Positions 26,339 to 34,853 are shown, numbered from the stretch's first letter. The stretch: DNA of 64,000 nt from JAUXFS01 sp963772635 (GCA_963772635.1 CAVYYK010000027.1:46386-110385), one strand, 5' to 3'. Notes: a model not told the origin generated them from the letters alone. A program made the numbers and translations.

Positions 26339-26935
26339 CTATTGCTGCCGCTGCCAATCCGTATCGGCGGGATCGCGGTCCTCGGTGGTTTTCGGTGCCG
26401 TCGGAATGCCGCCGACCGCGCCGATCGTATCGGGATCGACCCAACCACCGCCGCCGCTCTTCCTCGTCGTTCTCGGCGGAGCCGGCAGCACGCGGGTGTA
26501 TTTGCCGCTGTACTGGACCAGAACCGGTGTGCCGTTCGCCAGCGGCTGCTCAGCGTCCTCGACATTCTGAACGATCGTCACGGTACGGCCGTCGTCCATC
26601 TGGACGATGTATTCGATACCCTCGCGGTTGTTCATCTGTTGCTCGGCGACATAACCGATCCCGGCGCCGACGACGGCCCCGAGAATGGCCGCCCATCCCG
26701 TTCCCGAGCGGCCGCCCATGGCGAGACCGGTGCCGGCCGCCCCGACCGCTCCGCCGGCAATCGGTCCGACATTACTGGTTTCGCCTTTGATGTTCACAGT
26801 GCGGGACGACACCACGGAACCCTGCGCCGTTTCGATCGTTCGGCCGACGTCGACCCCCTCGTACGTCGACGTTGATGAACGGGCACAGCCCGCAACCAGC
26901 AGGCCCGCCACGAGAACAACAGCAAGCGGTCGCAC
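26339..26935 (-). CDS. Glycine-zipper outer-membrane lipoprotein, SlyB-like
   Basis: 198 residues. A lipoprotein signal ends with LLVAGC (Cys17). Residues about 58-100 are a glycine zipper (PIAGGAVGAAGTGLAMGG, then AAILGAVVGAGIGYVAEQ). A C-terminal beta-rich region (EYIVQMDDGRTVTIVQ, then GTPVLVQYSGKYTRV) precedes a Pro/Gly-rich tail. This matches SlyB/17-kDa-type surface lipoproteins. It is upstream of rnhB by 13 bp and divergent from the 27093 gene. Confidence 0.8.
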   Translation of the reverse strand: MRPLAVVLVAGLLVAGCARSSTSTYEGVDVGRTIETAQGSVVSSRTVNIKGETSNVGPIAGGAVGAAGTGLAMGGRSGTGWAAILGAVVGAGIGYVAEQQMNNREGIEYIVQMDDGRTVTIVQNVEDAEQPLANGTPVLVQYSGKYTRVLPAPPRTTRKSGGGGWVDPDTIGAVGGIPTAPKTTEDRDPADTDWQRQQ

Positions 26936-27092
26936 CGAACGCCCTCCGGGCTATCTTTCAAACCTCATACGACTATATATGTTTATGACCGAACCGCAAA
27001 ATACAAGACGGCGATCGAGCCTTGAGGCGGATGTCCCAACACTGTAGCGTGATCCGATATCGAAATCGGGCTTATCGTCGCGGAACATTTTC

Positions 27093-27719
27093 TTGAATAT
27101 CTGCCGCAGTGGAGCCATCCCGAACTTTGTCAGCGCGGCGATCGCCATTGCGGTCGCGGCGGCATTCCTTTTGTCGCCGATCGGCCTGCGCCCCGTTCTC
27201 GCCGCCGAGGACCCCCGTGACCGACCGTACGTCATGGATCAGGTCAATCAGGCGCTCGAAACGCAAAGGACCATGGTCGAGACCCGCTGGTCGAACCCGG
27301 AAACCGGAAACGGCGGGACCATCGTCGTCGACCGGACCTTTTATCGTGATACCGGCGAGCCGTGCCGTGACTATCGGAGGACGATGGATCGATCGGCTGC
27401 GCCGCCGTTGGTCATCGAAGGCACAGGCTGCCGCATCGGCCCGGCGCGATGGGAAATCGTCGAGAAGACCCCGGCACCGCCAGAGAGATCGAAAGCGCCG
27501 ACCCCCGGCACGAAGAAGAAGGGGGCGAGGGAGCTCGCTCCCGCGGAGGCGAAAAAACCCACGGCGACCGCTGCGCCAGCCGAAAAGGCCACGGCCGCCA
27601 AGGCGCCGGTCTGTCCGGACCCTGCGGCGCCCGGCCCCCCGTTGACCGTCGTCAAGGCGCCCAGCGCCAAGCCTGCGGCGTTCACCAACTATACCTTGCC
27701 ATCCAAGGCCGAGTTGTAG
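27093..27719 (+). CDS. Exported protein with surface-antigen-like domain, first gene of the kinase/VWA operon
   Basis: 208 residues from TTG 27093, with a signal peptide (hydrophobic residues 12-35 ending VLAAE). The mature N-terminal half resembles the C-terminal domain of 17-kDa surface antigens: ETRWSNPETGNGGTIVV, then EPCRDYRRT, then EGTGCRIGPARWEIVE, with two Cys that could pair. The second half is a Pro/Ala/Lys-rich, probably disordered tail. The stop is 15 bp before the kinase gene, so it likely belongs to that operon as a periplasmic component. Confidence 0.6.
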   Translation: MNICRSGAIPNFVSAAIAIAVAAAFLLSPIGLRPVLAAEDPRDRPYVMDQVNQALETQRTMVETRWSNPETGNGGTIVVDRTFYRDTGEPCRDYRRTMDRSAAPPLVIEGTGCRIGPARWEIVEKTPAPPERSKAPTPGTKKKGARELAPAEAKKPTATAAPAEKATAAKAPVCPDPAAPGPPLTVVKAPSAKPAAFTNYTLPSKAEL

Positions 27720-27734
27720 CGGCAGCTATCGCCA

Positions 27735-29825
27735 ATGTCGATTTCGACTCAGAGCCAGGGTGCCGTGACCGGCGAGGACGACAGCGACGCCCCGAGCGTT
27801 TCTCCGACCGGCGCCCTTCCCGACCGATATCGGATTGAGCACCAAAGCGGCTCCCCATCGACCGGAACGCGGCTGGTGGCGACCGATTCGGAGACCGGCG
27901 AGCGGTTCTTCATCAAGTGCGCGCCGACTTCCGATGCCATCCGTCACGAAGCCGAGATCCTGTCGGCCCTCGATCACCCGGGCATCGTACGGCTGAAGAG
28001 CTGGCGCGCCGAACCCGAAGCGGCGTTTCTCGTCCTCGACTTCGTGAACGGACCTGACCTCGAGGCCTTCATCGCCCGGCAGGGCGGCCGCCTCGCGGCG
28101 ACGACGCTGCTCGACCTGTTGTCGAAGCTCGTCGACGGGGTTGCCGCCATCCACGCGGGCGGCTTCGTTCACCGCGATTTGAAACCGGCCAACATCGTCG
28201 TCGGCGACAACGACACCCCGATCATCGTCGATTTCGGGGCGGCGGCGGCGATGGCGGAACGCGGTATTCCGCCGTCCATCAGCTTGGTCACCGACGGCTA
28301 CGCCGCTCCCGAGCAATACCTGACCGACGAGGCGGAGGGACCCTGGACCGATATCTACGCCCTCGGCGCCGTTGCCTATCGCGCCCTGACCGGAAAGCCG
28401 CCGCCGCCGGCGCCGGCGCGGCTGAAAGGCGAGGTGATGGCCCCGGCGGCCGATGCGCCGGGGAACTATCCCGAGGCCCTGCGTCGGGCGATCGACCGGG
28501 CGCTGGCGATGGAACCCGGCGATCGGCCGCAGACCGTTGCCGAATGGCGCACGGCCCTTGACCTTGCGTTCGCCGGCACCTCCGATCCCCTTGGCCAACC
28601 GGCGGCCGGCGGGACGGTCGTCGACGACTATCCGCCGACGGTTCGCGTCGAGCGTATTCCCGGCGATCGCGCGACACGTTCCACGGGCGGAGACGGAGCC
28701 GGCGCCCAACCTCCCTCCCACCGAAGACGATCGGTCAACGTCGGTGTCGTGGTGTTGCTGGTCGGCATCGTCGGCGGCGCCCTTGCGGCGGCGGTCTGGT
28801 TCGGGTGGCCGCTCTATGAGCGGTACGTCAAGACCGACTGGATCGTCGATCCCGAGGGCGGCGGCGACGCCGTGACCATCGCCGACGCCCTGTCACGGGC
28901 GGGCGACGGCGCAACCATCGCGATCCGCCCCGGTCTCTACGCAGAGAACGTCGTCATCGACCGCCCGGCCCATCTGACGGCCGCCGTGACCGGCGAGCCG
29001 CCGGTAATCGCGCCCGAGAGCGGACCCTGCCTGATCGCGAACGGCGTCGGCGGCTCGGTCTCCGGGCTTCGTCTGCACGCAGCGGCCGGCGGCGACCCGG
29101 CGTCTCCGCCGACCCCCTGCCTGGTAATCGCCGGCGGCCTCCTGTCGGTGAACGACAACCGCATTTCCAGCGCCTCGGGTCCGGCGATCCTCGTTCGCGA
29201 CGGCGCCGATCCGGATATCCGCGACAACACCATCGAGGACAGCGCCGGACCCGGCATCGTCATCACCTCCGGGGCCCAAGGCACCATCACCGGAAACACG
29301 ATCACGGACGCGGCCGGACCGAGTCTGACCGTCAGGGGCGGCGCCGCCCCGAAGATCACCGGCAATACCATCGAACGGAGCGGCGGCGCGGTATTCGCCG
29401 AAGGCGCGAAAGGGTCTTTCACAGGCAACCGGATCGTCTCCAGCCGCACGTCCGCCGTCGAAGTGACCACCGGCGCCGACCCCGAGGTCGTCGACAACTC
29501 GATCGAGGGTTCGGCCGAAACGGGTATCTTCGTCTATGACTTCGGGAAAGGCCATTACGAGGGCAACACCATCGTCGGCAGTCACTTGTCGGGGGTCGTC
29601 GTCGCGTCCGGCGCGGCGCCGCGCCTGATCGGCAACGTCGTCCGCGAGAGCGGCGAGCACGGCGTCCTGGTCATCGACGACAGCGCCGGCGTCGTCGACC
29701 GCAATGCGGTGAGCGGCAACCACGGCCACGGCATCGCCATCGGCCCGCACGCCAAAACCGAACTGGGTGAAAACCGGCTGGACGGAAACACCGAGCCGCA
29801 AGTTCTCGACGCGCGCACCCCATGA
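27735..29825 (+). CDS. Membrane Ser/Thr protein kinase with predicted periplasmic parallel beta-helix
   Basis: 696 residues. A Hanks-type kinase domain (about 30-285) has Lys61 in FFIKCAP, HRDLKPANIV with catalytic Asp148, DFG Asp166 and YAAPEQY; the glycine loop is degenerate. A basic linker leads to one membrane helix (about 335-358). The outer part (about 370-690) is built of short repeats of the GNTI/DNxI type (IRDNTIEDSAGPGIVI, ITGNTITDAAGPSLTV, ITGNTIERSGGAVFAE), the signature of a right-handed beta-helix. It likely senses a cell-wall or surface polymer and phosphorylates cytosolic partners read by the two FHA proteins of the operon. Confidence 0.88.
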   Translation: MSISTQSQGAVTGEDDSDAPSVSPTGALPDRYRIEHQSGSPSTGTRLVATDSETGERFFIKCAPTSDAIRHEAEILSALDHPGIVRLKSWRAEPEAAFLVLDFVNGPDLEAFIARQGGRLAATTLLDLLSKLVDGVAAIHAGGFVHRDLKPANIVVGDNDTPIIVDFGAAAAMAERGIPPSISLVTDGYAAPEQYLTDEAEGPWTDIYALGAVAYRALTGKPPPPAPARLKGEVMAPAADAPGNYPEALRRAIDRALAMEPGDRPQTVAEWRTALDLAFAGTSDPLGQPAAGGTVVDDYPPTVRVERIPGDRATRSTGGDGAGAQPPSHRRRSVNVGVVVLLVGIVGGALAAAVWFGWPLYERYVKTDWIVDPEGGGDAVTIADALSRAGDGATIAIRPGLYAENVVIDRPAHLTAAVTGEPPVIAPESGPCLIANGVGGSVSGLRLHAAAGGDPASPPTPCLVIAGGLLSVNDNRISSASGPAILVRDGADPDIRDNTIEDSAGPGIVITSGAQGTITGNTITDAAGPSLTVRGGAAPKITGNTIERSGGAVFAEGAKGSFTGNRIVSSRTSAVEVTTGADPEVVDNSIEGSAETGIFVYDFGKGHYEGNTIVGSHLSGVVVASGAAPRLIGNVVRESGEHGVLVIDDSAGVVDRNAVSGNHGHGIAIGPHAKTELGENRLDGNTEPQVLDARTP

Positions 29826-29850
29826 GCAGCATGCCGACAAGGAGACGGTC

Positions 29851-30258
29851 TTGAAAACATTGGTGATCGGTCGGAGCCCGTTCGCCGACGTCGTCATCGC
29901 CGACACGTCGGTGGCGCCCCACCATGCCGAGATCGTCGTCACCGACGACGGCCGGCTGTATCTCACCGATTGCGGAACCGGACCCGGCACGTGGCGGCAA
30001 AGCGGGTCGCAAGGGCGTGCAGGTGCCGCGCCGTGGTCTCCGGTCCGACAGGATTTCGTCGGCGCCGACGAGCCGCTCAGGCTCGGCGACTACCGGTGTA
30101 CGGCGGCGGAACTGATGCATCGGCTCCGTGCCGACGCGCCGTCCCATGCCCATGGGGCGCCGCCGGCATCGGATCATCCGGAGGGTCACCGCCAGCGTTT
30201 GCGCGGCCGGGTCGAGCGCGATCCGACAACCGGCGAGATCGTCCGGCGGAGGCCTTGA
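29851..30258 (+). CDS. FHA-domain protein 1
   Basis: 135 residues from TTG 29851, with GGAG 7 nt upstream. The N-terminal FHA fold shows VIGRSPFADVVIADTSVAPHHAEIVV (the GR and H anchors of the family) and YLTDCGTGPGTW in place of the usual SxNGT loop. The tail is polar and Arg-rich. FHA domains bind phosphothreonine, so it should read the kinase's products. The gene lies 25 bp after the kinase and 3 bp before the channel gene. Confidence 0.8.
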   Translation: MKTLVIGRSPFADVVIADTSVAPHHAEIVVTDDGRLYLTDCGTGPGTWRQSGSQGRAGAAPWSPVRQDFVGADEPLRLGDYRCTAAELMHRLRADAPSHAHGAPPASDHPEGHRQRLRGRVERDPTTGEIVRRRP

Positions 30259-30261
30259 GGG

Positions 30262-31080
30262 ATGGCCCGGATGAAGCGGGAGAGCGACGCCGTTGTGGTC
30301 GTCGGCCGAACCCGCATCAGGCGTATCTTCAGCCACCCGTTGATCCTCGCCGCGTGCATGCTGGGCGCCGTCGGTTTGATCAAACTGTTCGAACTCTATC
30401 TTCCGGATGCGGCGGCGATCGTTCTGATCGACCGTGACCAGGTGACCTATCCGTTCACCATCCAGACCCTGATGTGGATCGTGTTCTCGGTCGGCCTCGG
30501 CGAGTTGATCGTGCGCGCCCGCGACGCCGCGGCCGAACGGACGCAGCTCGGCCTCGGCTATCTGCCGGAGGACGAGACCACGCTTTTGCAGTCGCTGGAG
30601 TTCCGCCGCATCTACGCGGCCGCCCGCGAAGCGAACCAAACCGGTTCGGCGTCGAGTGGGCGTTTCCTTCCGCGTCTCATTCAACGCACGGTAACCCAGT
30701 TCCAGACGACGAAATCGATCGATCAGGCCAACGCTCTTCTCAATTCGAGCCTCGAGCTGTATCTCCACGAGATCGACCTCCGCTACAGCATGATCCGCTA
30801 TGTGGTGTGGGTGGTCCCCACCCTCGGCTTCATCGGCACGGTGGTCGGCATCTCGCTGGCGCTCGCCTACGCCGGCGCTGTCGATCTTCAGGATCCGTCG
30901 CTGCTCGCAGAGCTGACCAAGCGCCTGGCGGTGGCGTTCAACACGACGCTGTTGGCGCTGGTGATGTCGGCGATCCTGGTCCTGCTCCAGCACATCATCC
31001 AGGCCTACGAGGAACGGTCGCTCAACCAGGCGGGGCAGTACTGCCTCGACAACCTGATCAACCGCCTCTACGAGGAGTGA
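30262..31080 (+). CDS. MotA/TolQ/ExbB-family proton-channel-like membrane protein
   Basis: 272 residues with four predicted membrane helices: about 25-47, 70-90, 178-203 and 220-242. The third helix carries WVVPTLGFIGTVVGIS and the fourth AFNTTLLALVMSAIL, the two hallmark segments of MotA/TolQ/ExbB. A large cytosolic loop (about 92-175) lies between helices 2 and 3. Family members form pentameric stators that use the proton gradient with a single-helix partner. Here the partner would be one of the VWA proteins encoded next, because no ExbD/TolR/OmpA-type gene is present. Confidence 0.85.
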   Translation: MARMKRESDAVVVVGRTRIRRIFSHPLILAACMLGAVGLIKLFELYLPDAAAIVLIDRDQVTYPFTIQTLMWIVFSVGLGELIVRARDAAAERTQLGLGYLPEDETTLLQSLEFRRIYAAAREANQTGSASSGRFLPRLIQRTVTQFQTTKSIDQANALLNSSLELYLHEIDLRYSMIRYVVWVVPTLGFIGTVVGISLALAYAGAVDLQDPSLLAELTKRLAVAFNTTLLALVMSAILVLLQHIIQAYEERSLNQAGQYCLDNLINRLYEE

Positions 31081-31086
31081 TCGAAG

Positions 31087-32082
31087 GTGCTGGTCCGCCG
31101 CCGTCAGGCCCTGGAGGTGTTGAGCATATCGGCGCTCGATATCTTCGCCTCGGCGCTCGGCGTGTTCATCCTGATCGCGATTCTGATGTTTCCCTACTAC
31201 CTGAAGCAGCCGTCGATCGCGGTCGAGCAGGCGGGCGCCATTGCGGAGCTGTCGGCGGCCGGTCGCGCGGCCGTCGAGGCCGAGCAGGCCCTGGCCGACG
31301 CCCACGATCGGAAGTTGAGCTCCGAGGCGGCGCGCGAGGACGCCCTGGACCGTTTGCGTCAGGCCCAAGCCGCCGCCGCCAATTCGGCGCACGACCTCGC
31401 CCAGGCCGAGGCGAAGGCGACCAGCGCGGCGCCACGGATCGAGCGCAAGTCGACCGGGGAGCAGAAGGTCAGCCTGGCGATCTCCGATCTCGACCTGGTG
31501 TTCGTGATGGACACCACCGGCAGCATGCGCGACGAGCTGCGTGATCTCCAGGCCAACCTGGTCGGGGTGATCCGGATTCTGAGCCGGTTGGCGGCTTCGC
31601 TCAGGGTCGGTTTCGTCGCCTACAAGGACCACGGGGACGCCTACGTCACCCGCGTGTTCCCGCTCGGCAGCATGGATGGCCCCGCCTCTCGGCAAATCAT
31701 CGATTTCGTTCAGGGCATTAAGGCCGAGGGTGGCGGCGACATCCCCGAGCCGATCGACGAAGCCCTCGCGGCGGCAATGGCCTTGCAATGGCGAAACAAC
31801 GCACAGGGTCGAATCATCGTCATCGGCGACGCCACCGTCCATGCCGCGAACCGGACCCGGACCCTCGAACTCGCCGAACGGTTCAGACGCTCCTCGCCCG
31901 ACAGCAAGTGGCCGAGGAGCGTCTCCACCATCTTTACCGGCAAGGGCTCCGGCGCGCGCGCCTTCTTCCGAAGCTTGGCCGAGGCCGGTGGCGGCGATTT
32001 TTCCATCCATCAAGGGCAGATGATCGAGAGCGTTTTGCTCTCGGTGCTGCCCGATCGCAAGCGGGAGACCACGACCCGATGA
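31087..32082 (+). CDS. Membrane-anchored VWA protein 1 (possible stator B-subunit)
   Basis: 331 residues from GTG 31087. One N-terminal helix (about 14-36) contains LSISALDIFASALGVFIL with an Asp at the membrane edge, recalling ExbD/TolR/MotB. An Ala/Glu-rich coiled coil (about 45-115) follows, then a VWA domain (about 135-331) with the MIDAS motif DTTGSM, FVAYKDHGDAYVTRVF, and IIVIGDATVH. Topology places the VWA domain in the periplasm. The end overlaps the second FHA gene (ATGA). Confidence 0.85.
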   Translation: MLVRRRQALEVLSISALDIFASALGVFILIAILMFPYYLKQPSIAVEQAGAIAELSAAGRAAVEAEQALADAHDRKLSSEAAREDALDRLRQAQAAAANSAHDLAQAEAKATSAAPRIERKSTGEQKVSLAISDLDLVFVMDTTGSMRDELRDLQANLVGVIRILSRLAASLRVGFVAYKDHGDAYVTRVFPLGSMDGPASRQIIDFVQGIKAEGGGDIPEPIDEALAAAMALQWRNNAQGRIIVIGDATVHAANRTRTLELAERFRRSSPDSKWPRSVSTIFTGKGSGARAFFRSLAEAGGGDFSIHQGQMIESVLLSVLPDRKRETTTR

Positions 32083-32444
32083 CGACGTTCGACGCCGGCG
32101 AGCCGCTGGAGGGCGGATGGGTGCTCAAAGGCACCGACGGGAAGGGCAACGACATCAGGCTGGCTTTTGGGGAGACGGAGCTCGCCCACGCCTACCTGGG
32201 CCTGACGGTCGGCCGTCACCCGGCGCTCTGCGATCGCGTCATCGACGACGCCACCGTCTCCCGCCGCCATCTCAGGCTGGGGATTGTCGAAGGCGGACTT
32301 CACCTGGAGGATCTCAGTTCCCTCAACGGAACGCTGTTGGACGACGGGGAGATCCCCCGCTTCCAGCCCGTTCCGGTGTTTCCCGGACAGAAGATCGTCC
32401 TTGGACACGCCACCCTGATCGTGTCGCGTCTCACCGACGGCTGA
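32079..32444 (+). CDS. FHA-domain protein 2
   Basis: 121 residues, nearly all one FHA domain: LTVGRHPALCDRVIDDATVSRRHLRL and LEDLSSLNGTLLDD carry the full GR, SxxH and NGT signature, better conserved than in the first FHA protein. The ATG at 32079 overlaps the stop of VWA protein 1, and the second VWA gene starts 6 bp after its stop. Expected to bind phosphothreonine on an operon-encoded protein. Confidence 0.88.
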   Translation: MTTFDAGEPLEGGWVLKGTDGKGNDIRLAFGETELAHAYLGLTVGRHPALCDRVIDDATVSRRHLRLGIVEGGLHLEDLSSLNGTLLDDGEIPRFQPVPVFPGQKIVLGHATLIVSRLTDG

Positions 32445-32450
32445 CGACCG

Positions 32451-33407
32451 ATGAAGCGCCCGAACCGCACGGTGTCGATCTTCACGCTGTCGGCGCTCGA
32501 CGTGCTCGCCATGTCGACCGGTGTGTTCGTGCTGCTTGTGGTGCTGCTGATGCCCTTCTACCGCAAGACCTTCGACGCCAATGCCGAGCTGGCGCGGACG
32601 CGGGTCTCGGCATCCGAGACGCTGGCGCGGATCCAGTCCCTGGAGGACGACGCCACTCTCTATCGCGGCGAAGCCGAGGGGGCGGAAAAGGAGACTTCGC
32701 GATTGAACGCCCTCGCGTCCACCCTGGAGGACCAGGCCAGGGCGAACAGAAGCAGGATGGCGGCGCTCGAACAGGCGCCGCAAAAAGAGCCGGGCCCCGA
32801 CCCCAAGAACGTGGTCGTCGAGGCTATCGACCTGGTTTTCGTGATCGACACCACCTCCAGCATGACGCCGGCACTGCAGGAGCTGTCGGTCTCGATGCGG
32901 AGCATCGTCAAAATCCTGGAACGGCTGGTGCCGTCGGTCCGGATCGGCGTCGCCGCCTACACGGACAGCGACACCGGACTGCCGCCGGTGACGGTCTTGC
33001 CGATGATGTCGACGGACCGCGATCTCCCGCGCATCCTCGACTTCGTCGACCATTTGGAGGCGGCGCGGGTGGGCAGCCGGACGATCGAGGAGGACGTCCA
33101 TCTCGGGCTGGCGGCGGCGTTCGCGATGCGGCTCCGCCCCACCGCCCGCCAGGCGATCGTGCTCATCGGCGACGCCGCCGCGCACAAGGTTTTCCAGGAG
33201 GAGACGTTGATCCGGGCGCGCAATTTCGTGCTGACCAACAAGAACCGGACCGTCTCGACCCTGTTCGTCACCACGCCGTCGTCGCTGATGAACGGCCAGC
33301 GCGACCGCCACTACTTCCAACGCCTGGCCGACGCCGGCAACGGGAGCTTCAACGACCATGCGGGCAGCATGACCGAGAGCATTCTGCTTTCGGTCCTGGT
33401 AAATTGA
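32451..33407 (+). CDS. Membrane-anchored VWA protein 2
   Basis: 318 residues with the same design as the 31087 protein. The N-terminal helix contains FTLSALDVLAMSTGVFVL (shared LSALD, spaced to GVF). A coiled coil (about 40-110) follows, then a VWA domain with MIDAS DTTSSM, GVAAYTDSDTG, and QAIVLIGDAAAH. The two VWA domains are clearly paralogous but diverged, and both end with a similar SILLSVL segment. It is the last gene of the tight operon; the next gene (OsmC) has its own ribosome site 46 bp on. Confidence 0.85.
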   Translation: MKRPNRTVSIFTLSALDVLAMSTGVFVLLVVLLMPFYRKTFDANAELARTRVSASETLARIQSLEDDATLYRGEAEGAEKETSRLNALASTLEDQARANRSRMAALEQAPQKEPGPDPKNVVVEAIDLVFVIDTTSSMTPALQELSVSMRSIVKILERLVPSVRIGVAAYTDSDTGLPPVTVLPMMSTDRDLPRILDFVDHLEAARVGSRTIEEDVHLGLAAAFAMRLRPTARQAIVLIGDAAAHKVFQEETLIRARNFVLTNKNRTVSTLFVTTPSSLMNGQRDRHYFQRLADAGNGSFNDHAGSMTESILLSVLVN

Positions 33408-33452
33408 GCACTCGATGGTCGGTCGTTTGTGGTTTCAAATGCGGAGGTAAAC

Positions 33453-33965
33453 ATGGATTCGGAAGAGCTTCGTGGGCTCCAGGCGCCGCTCAAGGCGCGC
33501 TACCGGGAGACCCCCGGAGAGGCTGTCATTACCCTCAAGGCCCAGGGTCGGCTGGAAGACACCGATCTGGTCTGCAAGGTGGAAACCGGCCGCGCCATCG
33601 TCGAGGCCGGGCTGCATCCGGCGACCGGCGGCGACGGTCTGCACGCCTGCTCCGGCGACATGCTGCTCGAGGCCCTGGTCGCCTGTGCCGGGGTGACCCT
33701 TCGCGCCGTGGCGACCGCGCTCGAGATCCCCTTGCGCGGCGGCACCGTCAGCGCCGAGGGCGATCTCGATTTCCGCGGCACCTTGGGCGTCGCCAAGGAC
33801 GCGCCCGTGGGATTTCGCGAAATCAGGCTGCGTTTCGATCTCGACACCGATGCCGACCCGGATCGGCTCGAAACCCTGCGGACCCTCACCGAGCGATACT
33901 GCGTCGTCTACCAGACCCTGCGCAATTCGCCGCCGGTCGCGGTGGATCTCCGATCGAGATCTTGA
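33453..33965 (+). CDS. OsmC/Ohr-family protein
   Basis: 170 residues from ATG 33453 with GGAGG upstream. The family layout is present: HACSGDMLLEALVACAGVTLRAVA with the first active Cys, and TERYCVVYQTLRNSPPV with the second. Members reduce organic peroxides or handle sulfur species. It converges with two YeeE-like genes, and such combinations occur in sulfide or persulfide handling loci, so a sulfur role is a reasonable inference. Confidence 0.85.
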   Translation: MDSEELRGLQAPLKARYRETPGEAVITLKAQGRLEDTDLVCKVETGRAIVEAGLHPATGGDGLHACSGDMLLEALVACAGVTLRAVATALEIPLRGGTVSAEGDLDFRGTLGVAKDAPVGFREIRLRFDLDTDADPDRLETLRTLTERYCVVYQTLRNSPPVAVDLRSRS

Positions 33966-33970
33966 CGCCG

Positions 33971-34423
33971 TTAACCCGCGGTTCCCGTCCAGGAAGGCCG
34001 GTGTTCGGGCATCAGGCGGTAGGCGCCCATACCGACCACCATGGCGGCGACGAACACGATGGTCTTGGTCGCGCCCAGTCCAAGCCCGGCGATCGCCGGA
34101 CCCGGGCAGTAGCCGACGAGCCCCCAGCCCGCGCCGAACAAAACGGCCCCGGCGAGCAGCCGCCGGTCGATGCGCCTGTTGGTCGGCAGCGAGAACCCGG
34201 CCGCGCACACCGGCCGGCGGCGGCGGAAGGCCAACGCATAGCCCGCGTAGGTGACGACGATTGCGCCGACCATCACCAGGGCGAGGCTGGGATCCCAGGT
34301 TCCGCCGGCGATGCCGCCGAAGTCCAGGAACGCGAGAACCTTGGCAGGGTTGATCATTTGCGAGACGGTGAGACCGGCGCCGAACAGTAGACCGGCCAGA
34401 CCTGCGACAAGCATTTGTGCCAT
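33971..34423 (-). CDS. YeeE/YedE-family sulfur transporter, C-terminal half (DUF6691 type)
   Basis: 150 residues, four membrane segments. GLLFGAGLTVSQMINPAKVLAFLD is the family's first signature and GWGLVGYCPGPAIAGLG the second, with the conserved Cys. Paired with the adjacent N-terminal half it would form a channel for thiosulfate or other sulfur compounds. The stop is 6 bp from the convergent OsmC stop, and the start is 4 bp downstream of its partner's stop. Confidence 0.85.
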   Translation of the reverse strand: MAQMLVAGLAGLLFGAGLTVSQMINPAKVLAFLDFGGIAGGTWDPSLALVMVGAIVVTYAGYALAFRRRRPVCAAGFSLPTNRRIDRRLLAGAVLFGAGWGLVGYCPGPAIAGLGLGATKTIVFVAAMVVGMGAYRLMPEHRPSWTGTAG

Positions 34424-34427
34424 GGCG

Positions 34428-34853
34428 TCATCCTCCGATCAGATGGCGGGACACAAACACCACCGCCGCCCCCGCCGCCATGAAGGTCAGCGTGGCGGCT
34501 AGCGATCGGGGCGATAGCCGGGCGAGACCGCAAACGCCATGACCGCTGGTGCAGCCGTTGCCAAGGCGCGTCCCGAACCCCACCAGCAGACCGGCCGCGA
34601 CGACCATCGGCAGCGGAGCGTCGATGGTGATGTCGGGGATCGTTCCCCCGGCCAGCGGCACCAGAAACGGCCCGGCGATCAGGCCGGCGATGAAGGCGAG
34701 ACGCCAGCCGATCTCGGATCCGCCCGCGACGAAAAGACCGCCGACGATCCCGGCGATCCCGGCGATGCGGCCGATGAACAGCATCAGAACGACACTCGCC
34801 AAACCGATCAAGCCGCCACCGATGAGCGCCGAAACCGGGGTGAAATTCTCCAT
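34428..34853 (-). CDS. YeeE/YedE-family sulfur transporter, N-terminal half
   Basis: 141 residues with about four membrane helices and the signature LGNGCTSGHGVCGLARLSPRS, which carries two Cys thought to relay sulfur in the family. It is the promoter-proximal gene of the pair. A palindromic AT-rich element (34906-34923) lies 53 bp upstream. OsmC-YeeE groups are commonly controlled by ArsR-type sulfide sensors; no regulator gene is present in this window. Confidence 0.85.
   Translation of the reverse strand: MENFTPVSALIGGGLIGLASVVLMLFIGRIAGIAGIVGGLFVAGGSEIGWRLAFIAGLIAGPFLVPLAGGTIPDITIDAPLPMVVAAGLLVGFGTRLGNGCTSGHGVCGLARLSPRSLAATLTFMAAGAAVVFVSRHLIGG

Noticed and set aside
29671..32013. 780-codon open frame on the minus strand
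   Set aside because: Antisense to the kinase/FHA/channel/VWA genes, whose domains are unmistakable on the plus strand.
27093..33407. Identification of the operon as Zorya, a TerY-P triad or a type VI secretion regulator set
   Set aside because: No PP2C phosphatase, no ZorC/ZorD/ZorE, no OmpA-type ZorB C-terminus and no secretion structural genes are present. Only single domains are shared.
32117..34390. 757-codon plus-strand frame
   Set aside because: Crosses the FHA, VWA and OsmC genes and the antisense of the YeeE-like genes in the wrong frame; no domain, Arg/Gly-rich shadow.
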